Shown: positions 1 to 5,201 of the stretch, one piece after another | Layout: each line of letters opens with the position of its first letter | Numbering within the stretch: the stretch's first letter is position 1 | Translations under genes and position numbers: made by a program | Notes under the pieces: model-generated | Seen by the model: the letters and a program-made list of their open reading frames with translations, nothing else | Databases searched by the model: none | What the model was told of the DNA's origin: nothing | Source of the DNA: Rhodoferax sp. | Lineage (GTDB): Bacteria > Pseudomonadota > Gammaproteobacteria > Burkholderiales > Burkholderiaceae_C | Assembly (NCBI GenBank): GCA_029865675.1 | Contig: JARXAU010000131.1 | Coordinates: 1-11,381, forward strand | Reading direction: 5' to 3' | DNA: 11,381 bases

Positions 1-1546
1 CCACCAAACCGACCACCGACACCTGGCCAAATAGCAGCAAGGTCAGCGGTGCCAAGGCCAGCGTGATCGTCCATTGTTCGCCCGAAAGCGACCGCAAGCC
101 TGCGCCCAAGCGCTGCAATCCCGCGCCCAGCGCCCGTCGCCAGCCCGGTAGGGCACTGGACGCAGGCGGGGGCGGCAGGCCCACGGTGTCCAGTGCGTCC
201 CTGGGGTCTGCGTCCAAAGCATGCCCACCCCCCGAACGGGTGAACTGCGCAGACGCTGGTCGCGGCCGAGCCGAGTCACTTGCAATCAACACGCCCACCG
301 CCACAAAACTAAGCCAAAACCCCGGCTGCAGCAGCGCCCACGGGTCACTGGCCACTACCGCGCAAAACGCCAACAGCCACACGTGCGGCCAAGGCCAGCG
401 CAGCCCTGCCAGTCGCAAAAACGCCACCACAGCCAGCATGAGGCAGGTGCGTTGCGCAGGCAGGGCCCAGCCCGAAAACAGGGCGTAGGCCAGCGCCAGC
501 AGCAGCCCGCCGCACAGCGCCGCCGAGCTGGCAGGCAGCCACAGGCACAAGCGCTGGGAACGCCGCCAGCCCCAGCCCACCAACGCCATCGCGCCCCAGG
601 CGAACATGGTGATGTGCAAGCCTGAGATGCTGACCAGGTGCGCCACGCCCGTGGCCCGAAACACGTCCCAATCGGCGCGCTCAATGGCCGCCTGGTCGCC
701 CACCACCAGCGCCGCAATCAGGCTCGCCGCCTGCGCATCTGGCACCTGAGCCAGGATGCGCGTGCGAACCGCTTGGCGTAGCGATGTAAGAGGGTAATTC
801 CAGGTGCTGCCCCGCAACGCCGGTGGGGCGTCGCGCGCGCCTGAGCGCACGTAGCCCGTAGCCTGCACGCCTTGTTCCCACAGCCACAGTTCATAGTCAA
901 AGCCCTGTGGGTTGCGGCTGCCGTGGGGCGCCTTGACGCGCACGGTGAACTGCCAGCGCTCGCCGGGCTGCAGGTTTTGCGGCTGGCGCTGCAGCTCCCA
1001 GTCGGCCAACTCGCCACCCGCGCCCCGTGGCGCCGGGCCCTTGTACCAAGCCACGTCCAGGCGCGGTGGCAGCACTACGGGCTGGCCGTCCAACAGGGCC
1101 GACTCCACCTGCAGCCGAAAGCGCAGACCCGAGGGCTTGCTTTGGGTGAGGTCGCGCACCACGCCGACGACCTGCACATCGCGCCCCTCCAGCGCCGGGT
1201 TCAGGCGGTGGGCGTCAAACAGACTGGCGCGCAAGCCCACCAGCGCGTACGCGGCAACTGCACAGGCCGCCACCACAGCGGCGCTGCGCACCGCCCATAG
1301 CAAGCCAGCTACCACGACAACCCACGGGGCGGGTAGTGCAAGCACACCGCCAGCCCGGCGACGCGCCAGGCGCGCCCACAGCAGCAGCCTCCAAGCAGCA
1401 AGACAGGCACCCAACAACTGCGCGTAATGCGCCCAAGGCCATAAGGCCGCTTGCTGCAGCTGCAGGGCTGCGCCGCCCAGAGCAGCCAGCGCCAGCCATT
1501 CCAGGCGTGGCGCGCGATAGGCTCGAAGGACAGGTAGGGGCGGCAT
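1..1546 (-). CDS. comEC: ComEC/Rec2 family DNA internalization protein, N-terminal 515 residues (cut by left edge)
   Basis: ComEC is the inner-membrane channel that carries single-stranded DNA into the cytoplasm during natural transformation. I translated this frame base by base; it is open from the ATG at 1546 to the left edge. Residues 15-105 hold several hydrophobic segments. A soluble DUF4131-like region follows (about 110-240). The Competence domain starts near 270 and carries the family's hallmark TGVAHLVSISGLHI at 299-312. Further membrane segments include one ending GFWLSFVAVGVLI (409-421) and TLALAPLTLLLFGQVS (495-510). A hydrophilic, Pro/Ala/Gly-rich stretch of roughly 60 residues (424-488) separates the last two. 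The rest of the channel and any C-terminal metallo-beta-lactamase-like domain lie outside the window. The start matches the usual family N-terminus (MPPLPVLRAYR), but no strong ribosome binding site precedes it. Frameshifted shorter ORFs across this region are shadows. The family call is very secure; whether the cell is competent cannot be judged. Confidence 0.93.
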   Translation of the reverse strand, partial: MPPLPVLRAYRAPRLEWLALAALGGAALQLQQAALWPWAHYAQLLGACLAAWRLLLWARLARRRAGGVLALPAPWVVVVAGLLWAVRSAAVVAACAVAAYALVGLRASLFDAHRLNPALEGRDVQVVGVVRDLTQSKPSGLRFRLQVESALLDGQPVVLPPRLDVAWYKGPAPRGAGGELADWELQRQPQNLQPGERWQFTVRVKAPHGSRNPQGFDYELWLWEQGVQATGYVRSGARDAPPALRGSTWNYPLTSLRQAVRTRILAQVPDAQAASLIAALVVGDQAAIERADWDVFRATGVAHLVSISGLHITMFAWGAMALVGWGWRRSQRLCLWLPASSAALCGGLLLALAYALFSGWALPAQRTCLMLAVVAFLRLAGLRWPWPHVWLLAFCAVVASDPWALLQPGFWLSFVAVGVLIASDSARPRPASAQFTRSGGGHALDADPRDALDTVGLPPPPASSALPGWRRALGAGLQRLGAGLRSLSGEQWTITLALAPLTLLLFGQVSVVGLV

Positions 1547-1616
1547 AGCCCATCTTATGATCCGGTCACCCGCCTCCACCCCGTCCTCCACGACTTTTTG
1601 ACCGAGCCCTTTTGCC
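1547..1616. promoter_or_regulatory. Divergent intergenic region between comEC and the RidA-family gene
   Basis: These 70 bp separate two genes transcribed away from each other, so both promoters should lie here or inside the neighbouring 5' ends. The only hexamer that stands out is TATGAT at 1556-1561 on the plus strand, one mismatch from a sigma-70 -10 box. There is no recognisable -35 box 16-18 bp upstream, and neither gene has a strong Shine-Dalgarno sequence. The regulatory role is inferred from gene orientation only. Confidence 0.3.
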
Positions 1617-2078
1617 ATGAACATCTACGACACCCTCGCCGCATTGAACATCACCCTGCCCCCCGTAGCCACGCCCGCCGCCGCCTACGTGCCCTTTGTG
1701 CAAACCGGCAACTTGGTCTTTTTAAGCGGCCACATCGCCAAAAAAGACGGCAAGGCCTGGGTCGGCCAGCTCGGTACCAACATGGACACCGCCGAAGGCA
1801 GGCTTGCCGCGCGCGCCATCGCCATTGACCTTTTGGGCACGCTGCATGCCGCCGTAGGCGACCTCAACCGCGTCACCCGCATCGTCAAACTCATGTCCCT
1901 GGTCAATTCCACCGGCAGCTTTACCGAGCAGCACCTGGTGACCAATGGCGCGAGCGAACTCATTGGCGAAATATTTGGCGCTACCAAAGGCGCCCACGCC
2001 CGCAGCGCCTTTGGCGTGGCACAAATCCCCATGGGCGCGTGTGTGGAGATTGAGATGATTGCTGAGATAGGTGCTTAA
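1617..2078 (+). CDS. RidA family protein (YjgF/YER057c/UK114 superfamily)
   Basis: This 153-residue protein belongs to the RidA superfamily of small trimeric cytoplasmic proteins. Classical members hydrolyse reactive enamine/imine intermediates released by PLP enzymes. The C-terminal signature is clear: Arg129 in ARSAFGVAQIPMG, followed by VEIEMIAE (143-150). Arg129 and Glu144 have the same 15-residue spacing as the catalytic Arg105 and Glu120 of E. coli RidA. At 153 residues it is longer than the roughly 128-residue RidA and fits the longer subgroup with an extended N-terminus, seen in many proteobacteria, whose substrates are poorly defined. I therefore give no gene symbol. ATG 1617 is preferred because the protein aligns from MNIYDTLAALNI as this subgroup does; the upstream Shine-Dalgarno is weak. 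It appears monocistronic, diverging from comEC and converging on the DTW gene with 12 bp between stops. The family is secure; deaminase activity is inferred. Confidence 0.95.
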   Translation: MNIYDTLAALNITLPPVATPAAAYVPFVQTGNLVFLSGHIAKKDGKAWVGQLGTNMDTAEGRLAARAIAIDLLGTLHAAVGDLNRVTRIVKLMSLVNSTGSFTEQHLVTNGASELIGEIFGATKGAHARSAFGVAQIPMGACVEIEMIAEIGA

Positions 2079-2090
2079 AACCCTTACGGG

Positions 2091-2915
2091 CTAATCGGCC
2101 ACCCGGCTGCCCGGCGCTGCCCCACCACACACCAAGCTCCAATGTGCGCCCCCCTCGCGGTCTGGCGGCAACTGCTGTTTGGCGCGCAGGTAGTGGTGGG
2201 TGTAGACGTCCAGATACGCCTCTAGCGTGTGCGCAGCGGGCACGTCGCCCGCAAGCTCCAGGCACAACGCGGCCACCTCGCTGGTGCAAAAGTGGTCGTC
2301 GCGGCGCGAGCGGCGCAGCTGGTAGCGGGAAATTTGCGCTGGCTCCAGGCTGAGCACCGGCAGCGCGTCCAGGTAGGGGCTTTTGCGAAACATCTTGCGC
2401 GCCTCGGCCCAGGTGGCGTCTAGCAGGATGAACAGCGGTCGTTTACCGCTCGGGCTATTGGCCTGCTGCGCCACCGTGTGCACCACGCGCTCAGGCCGCA
2501 CAAATTCGCCCGGAAACACCACATAGGGCTGCCACTGCGGGTCGGCCAGCAGGGCTACTAGTGCTGGGTCGGTAGCGGTGCGCGACCAGCTATAGGCAAA
2601 AGTGTCGGCCACCACGTCGGCCACCAGCCAGCCGGTGTTGCTGGGTTTGAGCGGTTCGATGTCCGCCATTAACAGACACACGCCCGCGCGCGTGCTTTGC
2701 AACAAGCCCAGACCGCACAAGCAGTGGCTAGGCACTAGGCGGCAGCCAGGGCAGCGCACGCCCTTGATGCCGCCGCGCGCCAAAAACGGCTTGGAGCTGC
2801 GCGCCAGACGCGCAGTGCGCAGCCGAGACACCGCGTGGGGCGGCGGCAGGACTTTGGGAATCTGCGGTACTCGGTGCGCCTGTGTTGCCGGTGGCGCCTT
2901 TAGCGCCTCATTCAT
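2091..2915 (-). CDS. DTW domain-containing protein, probable tRNA-uridine aminocarboxypropyltransferase
   Basis: This 274-residue protein carries the DTW domain of SAM-dependent enzymes that transfer the 3-amino-3-carboxypropyl group to uridine in tRNA. E. coli TapT (YfiP), which makes acp3U47, is the characterised bacterial example. A probable zinc knuckle is at Cys55, Cys58, Cys65 and Cys67 (CPGCRLVPSHCLC). The name-giving motif appears as DATWAEARKMF at 166-176, and the conserved HFCTSEVAA lies at 208-216. It is about 40 residues longer than TapT, mostly in a basic N-terminal extension (1-50) that includes RLRTARLARSSKPF. The ATG at 2915 is 26 bp downstream of the SDR stop on the same strand, so the two are probably co-transcribed. 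No Shine-Dalgarno is visible, and a direct repeat occupies the gap. The target tRNA position (47 or D-loop 20) cannot be deduced, so I do not assign tapT. Confidence 0.93.
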   Translation of the reverse strand: MNEALKAPPATQAHRVPQIPKVLPPPHAVSRLRTARLARSSKPFLARGGIKGVRCPGCRLVPSHCLCGLGLLQSTRAGVCLLMADIEPLKPSNTGWLVADVVADTFAYSWSRTATDPALVALLADPQWQPYVVFPGEFVRPERVVHTVAQQANSPSGKRPLFILLDATWAEARKMFRKSPYLDALPVLSLEPAQISRYQLRRSRRDDHFCTSEVAALCLELAGDVPAAHTLEAYLDVYTHHYLRAKQQLPPDREGGAHWSLVCGGAAPGSRVAD

Positions 2916-2916
2916 G

Positions 2917-2938
2917 GAATACGGGCGCAGCGAATACG
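2917..2938. repeat. Direct repeat GAATACG x2 in the SDR-DTW gap
   Basis: GAATACG occurs at 2917-2923 and again at 2932-2938 on the plus strand, separated by GGCGCAGC. The pair fills most of the 26-bp space between the SDR stop and the DTW start, where a ribosome binding site would be expected. On the gene strand it reads CGTATTC twice. It could be chance in a short spacer; no function is known to me. Confidence 0.5.
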
Positions 2939-2941
2939 CGC

Positions 2942-3694
2942 CTAGCCGCGCCCGACATAGGGCATCTTGGTCGCCATCAGGGTCATGAACTGCACGTTGG
3001 CAGACAAGGGCAAGTTCGCCATGTGCAACACCGCGTCGCCCACCTCGCGCACGTCCATCATGGGCTCCACCGCAACGCCGCCATGCGCCTGGGGCACGCC
3101 GCGCGCCATGGGTGCGGCCAGCTCGGTCATGGCGTTGCCAATGTCAATTTGGCCGCAAGCAATGTTGTACTTGCGCCCGTCCAAAGAAATCGACTTAGTC
3201 AAGCCGGTTATGGCGTGTTTGGTGGCCGTATAAGGCGCCGAGTTGGGCCGGGGCGCGTGCGCCGAAATCGATCCGTTGTTGATGATGCGCCCGCCCTGGG
3301 GCGCCTGGTCTTTCATCAGCCGGATGGCGCCTTGAGCGCACAAAAACGAGCCGGTCAGGTTGACGCTGAGCGCGGCCTGCCAGTGCGCAAACGAGAGGTC
3401 TTCGATGGGCACCGCTGGGGTGAAGACGCCGGCGTTGTTGAACAGCAGGTCCAAGCGGCCAAAGCGTTCTTTGACCATGGCAAACAGGCGGTCTACGGCC
3501 TCGGGCTGGCCCACGTCGGCGCTAAACGGGTGGGCGCGATCGTTGTCCGCAGTGCGCGCCACTTCTTCGAGTGGCTCTAGGCGCCGACCAGCCAGCACTA
3601 CGGTGTAGCCGTCAGCCAGCAGCGCCAGCGACACGGCGCGGCCTATGCCGGTGCCAGCGCCGGTGACTAGCGCGATCTTGGAGGTCGGGTGCAT
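2942..3694 (-). CDS. SDR family NAD(P)-dependent oxidoreductase
   Basis: This is a 250-residue classical short-chain dehydrogenase/reductase, a soluble Rossmann-fold enzyme interconverting an alcohol and a ketone. The cofactor motif TGAGTGIG is at 11-18 and NNAG at 86-89. The structural Asn is in VNLTG (111-115). The catalytic residues are Ser142 (NNGSIS), Tyr155 and Lys159 (YTATK), with the normal 13-residue Ser-Tyr spacing. AGRR at 35-38 puts arginines after the second beta strand, which favours NADP(H) over NAD(H). I chose ATG 3694 because it gives the standard SDR N-terminus (MHPTSKIALVTGAG) and has an AAAGG Shine-Dalgarno a few bases upstream. Extending to 3748 adds 18 residues with no family support. 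The DTW gene follows 26 bp downstream. The substrate is unknown; MPYVGRG at the C-terminus resembles a group annotated only as SDR oxidoreductases in related bacteria. Confidence 0.95.
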   Translation of the reverse strand: MHPTSKIALVTGAGTGIGRAVSLALLADGYTVVLAGRRLEPLEEVARTADNDRAHPFSADVGQPEAVDRLFAMVKERFGRLDLLFNNAGVFTPAVPIEDLSFAHWQAALSVNLTGSFLCAQGAIRLMKDQAPQGGRIINNGSISAHAPRPNSAPYTATKHAITGLTKSISLDGRKYNIACGQIDIGNAMTELAAPMARGVPQAHGGVAVEPMMDVREVGDAVLHMANLPLSANVQFMTLMATKMPYVGRG

Positions 3695-3768
3695 GGTGCG
3701 CCTTTCGGGGATGGGAATCGGGTTTTGAGGATAGCAGTTGCAGCGCATGCCGAGCTTGCTGGAAAGTT

Positions 3769-3795
3769 CTCAAGTGACACCCCGTTGAGTTTTTT
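3769..3795 (+). terminator. Weak hairpin followed by a T6 run, plus strand
   Basis: CTCAA (3769-3773) pairs with TTGAG (3785-3789) around an 11-nt loop, and TTTTTT follows directly at 3790-3795. The shape is that of an intrinsic terminator on the plus strand, but the stem is only 5 bp and AT-rich. No plus-strand gene lies upstream; the sequence before it is antisense to the SDR gene. If real, it would stop antisense transcription from entering the AttH-like gene. Chance is a fair alternative. Confidence 0.25.
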
Positions 3796-3931
3796 AGGAT
3801 GCCGAACCGCAGTGGCATGCCAGTCGCGACATCGCCTAGGGCCGGGCGTTGTGCGAACCTAAACCCAATCGGCATTTGGCAACGCCACCTGGTCGCTCCC
3901 CAACGACCGGAGAGCCTAGGCGGTCAAAATA

Positions 3932-3944
3932 CTCTGTTTCAGAG
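3932..3944 (+). promoter_or_regulatory. Small hairpin in the leader of the AttH-like gene
   Basis: CTCTG (3932-3936) and CAGAG (3940-3944) form a perfect 5-bp inverted repeat with a TTT loop, ending 10 nt before ATG 3955. The 3' arm contains AGAG, the only purine-rich stretch at Shine-Dalgarno distance from the start. Folding in the mRNA could therefore mask ribosome binding. The pairing is visible; the regulatory role is inference. Confidence 0.35.
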
Positions 3945-3954
3945 ACACAAAACC

Positions 3955-5088
3955 ATGCCCCTCCCGCTCCTGAGCCGCCGCCTGCTCACGCAAGCAAGTC
4001 TGGTCACCGCCACGGTGGCTTGCCTGCCGGGCGCAGCACGCGCTGCCGTGGATCGGCCGGCCAAGCCCCTTGCCAACCCTCTCGCCTTCCCTCGCGACGC
4101 CGGCGCCCATCCCGACTTTCAGACCGAGTGGTGGTATGTCACTGGCTACGCCAATGTGGCGGGCCAGGTGGCGGCGCTAGGCTTTCAGATCACCTTCTTT
4201 AGGCGCCGAGTGGCTTCTACCCAAGGGCTGGATTCGGCATTGGCCGCCAAGCAACTGCTGTTTGCGCACGCAGCGGTGAGCGATGTGGCGGGCAAGGTGC
4301 TGTGGTCGGACCAGCGCATTGCCCGCTGGTCGGGCGTGCCGGGCGGCGCCAACCCGGCGGATGTGGCCTGGGCCCGCATGAACGACACCGGCGTGGTGCT
4401 GCGCGACTGGTCGCTGCTGCGCACGCCCGAAGGCGTCTTGCGCGCCCAGGTGCGCGCGGCCGACTTTGCGCTGGACCTGCGCTTTACCGACACGCAGCCC
4501 TTGCTTTTGCAAGGCGAGCAGGGCCGCTCGCGCAAGGGGCCAGACGCGGCGCAATTCAGCTACTACTACAGCCGCCCGCAACTGCGAACGGAAGGCGAGA
4601 TCAGCCTCAAAGGCAAGCGCAAAGTGCTCGACGCCGATAGCCGCGCCTGGCTGGACCAGGAATGGAGCGACGCGCTCTTGCACCCCGATGCCTTGGGCTG
4701 GGACTGGATAGGCATCAACCTGCTCAATGGCAGCGCGCTCACCGCTTTTAGGCTGCGGCGCAAGGACGGCAGCGCACTGTGGGCAGGAGGCTCGTTTCGC
4801 CAGGGCGCGCGGGCTGTGAACTTTCAGCCGGGCGAGGTGGTGTTTGAGCCCGAACGCCTGTGGCGCAGCCCGCGCACCCAGGCCAGCTATCCGGTGCAAT
4901 GGCGTGTGAGCACCTCCTTGGGCACTTACACCGTGCAGGCAGTGTTTGACGCGCAAGAGCTAGACAGCCGTAACTCCACCGGTGCCGTGTACTGGGAGGG
5001 CTTGTGCGAGCTTGTTGACAGCCAGCAGCAGCTAGTGGGCCGGGGCTACCTGGAAATGACGGGTTACGCAGCGCCCCTGAAACTGTGA
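3955..5088 (+). CDS. Exported AttH/CrtC-like lipocalin-fold protein (carotenoid 1,2-hydratase-like)
   Basis: This 377-residue protein resembles the AttH/CrtC-type lipocalin-like family, sometimes annotated as predicted secreted hydrolase or hydroxyneurosporene synthase. Conserved features are EWWYVTG (58-64), QFSYYYSRPQL (200-210), DQEWS (234-238), WDWIGINLL (249-257), YWEGL (346-350) and GRGYLEMTGY (362-371). Residues 1-30 form a signal peptide: SRRLLTQ, a hydrophobic stretch, then AARA|AV as a likely cleavage site. The paired arginines make Tat export possible, although the -RRLLTQ core is only a partial Tat match. ATG 3955 is chosen because it begins the signal peptide; a start at 3799 would bury it. 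No carotenoid genes are nearby, so carotenoid hydration is unlikely. In related bacteria such genes often sit beside a LolCDE-like ABC permease and ATPase; here the neighbour is an MsbA-type exporter 102 bp downstream. The molecular function is unknown. Confidence 0.85.
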   Translation: MPLPLLSRRLLTQASLVTATVACLPGAARAAVDRPAKPLANPLAFPRDAGAHPDFQTEWWYVTGYANVAGQVAALGFQITFFRRRVASTQGLDSALAAKQLLFAHAAVSDVAGKVLWSDQRIARWSGVPGGANPADVAWARMNDTGVVLRDWSLLRTPEGVLRAQVRAADFALDLRFTDTQPLLLQGEQGRSRKGPDAAQFSYYYSRPQLRTEGEISLKGKRKVLDADSRAWLDQEWSDALLHPDALGWDWIGINLLNGSALTAFRLRRKDGSALWAGGSFRQGARAVNFQPGEVVFEPERLWRSPRTQASYPVQWRVSTSLGTYTVQAVFDAQELDSRNSTGAVYWEGLCELVDSQQQLVGRGYLEMTGYAAPLKL

Positions 5089-5109
5089 GCCAAGGCGCCG
5101 CCATGGCTC
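5087..5109 (+). terminator. Hairpin overlapping the AttH-like stop codon
   Basis: GAGCCA (5087-5092) pairs with TGGCTC (5104-5109). An inner GGC/GCC stem (5094-5096 with 5100-5102) is separated by an A-A mismatch. The outer arm begins inside the TGA stop of the AttH-like gene. No T tract follows, so this is not a canonical intrinsic terminator. It could still act as an mRNA 3'-end stabiliser or a partial attenuator before the ABC exporter gene. Confidence 0.35.
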
Positions 5110-5140
5110 GGCGGGGGTCGCGTTTGGCAGGCACGACAAT

Positions 5141-5146
5141 AGGAGG
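5141..5146 (+). promoter_or_regulatory. Strong AGGAGG Shine-Dalgarno sequence, misplaced for the ABC gene
   Basis: AGGAGG is a consensus ribosome binding site, but it lies 44 nt before the best ABC exporter start (ATG 5191) and 17 nt before the in-frame TTG at 5164. Neither spacing is normal. The start nearest to usual range is TTG 5157, which opens a 14-codon ORF. GACAAT just upstream (5135-5140) resembles a -10 box but lacks a -35 partner. Confidence 0.4.
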
Positions 5147-5156
5147 GTGCAGCGTC

Positions 5157-5201
5157 TTGCCCTTTGCTGCGCCCGCCCCACTTGAACCCCATGACCACTG
5201 A
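5157..5201 (+). CDS. Possible 14-residue leader ORF overlapping the ABC exporter start
   Basis: A TTG at 5157, 10 nt after the AGGAGG box, opens a frame of 14 codons (Met-Pro-Phe-Ala-Ala-Pro, then Ala-Pro-Leu-Glu-Pro-His-Asp-His) ending at TGA 5199-5201. The stop lies 8 nt past the ATG of the ABC exporter in another frame, an arrangement suited to translational coupling. The peptide is proline-rich and has no known homologue that I recognise. A TTG start and the short length make this speculative. The alternative is that the AGGAGG is coincidental, or that the exporter starts at TTG 5164. Confidence 0.2.
   Translation: MPFAAPAPLEPHDH

Larger units (their letters stand above)
3695..3954. promoter_or_regulatory. 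Divergent intergenic region, SDR / AttH-like gene
   Basis: These 260 bp separate divergently transcribed genes and should hold both promoters. I find no credible coding region in them; ORFs crossing here lack family resemblance. No confident -35/-10 pair is visible on either strand. TGCTATCCT upstream of the SDR start (minus strand, near 3730-3738) resembles an extended -10 box without a matching -35. CCTAGG occurs twice on the plus strand, near 3835 and 3914. A weak hairpin with a T run and a small leader hairpin are listed separately. Confidence 0.4.

Noticed and set aside
872..1427. Plus-strand ORFs of 142 and 171 codons over comEC
   Set aside because: They are antisense to comEC, carry no signal, domain or ribosome binding site, and have shadow-like composition.
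345..1553. Several 100-120 residue minus-strand ORFs in other frames that could suggest a broken gene
   Set aside because: Codon-by-codon translation from ATG 1546 shows one uninterrupted ComEC frame to the left edge. The short ORFs are in different frames and have no family resemblance. There is no frameshift.
2882..3580. Plus-strand ORF of 232 codons over the SDR gene
   Set aside because: It is antisense to an SDR with all catalytic residues, and its His/Val/Gly/Arg-rich product resembles no family.
3695..3748. 18-residue N-terminal extension of the SDR protein
   Set aside because: The classical SDR N-terminus begins a few residues before the TGxxxGIG motif, and ATG 3694 has a good AAAGG ribosome binding site.
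3799..3954. Upstream start extending the AttH-like protein by 52 residues
   Set aside because: It would place the signal peptide internally, and the extension has no family similarity. ATG 3955 starts the signal peptide directly.
4177..4956. Long minus-strand ORF of 259 codons opposite the AttH-like gene
   Set aside because: It is antisense to a well-supported coding gene, its composition is typical of GC-rich third-position shadows, and it has no recognisable motifs.
3955..5088. Carotenoid biosynthesis role for the CrtC-like protein
   Set aside because: No crt genes or other photosynthesis genes are present in the window, and the AttH/CrtC family is broad and mostly non-carotenoid.
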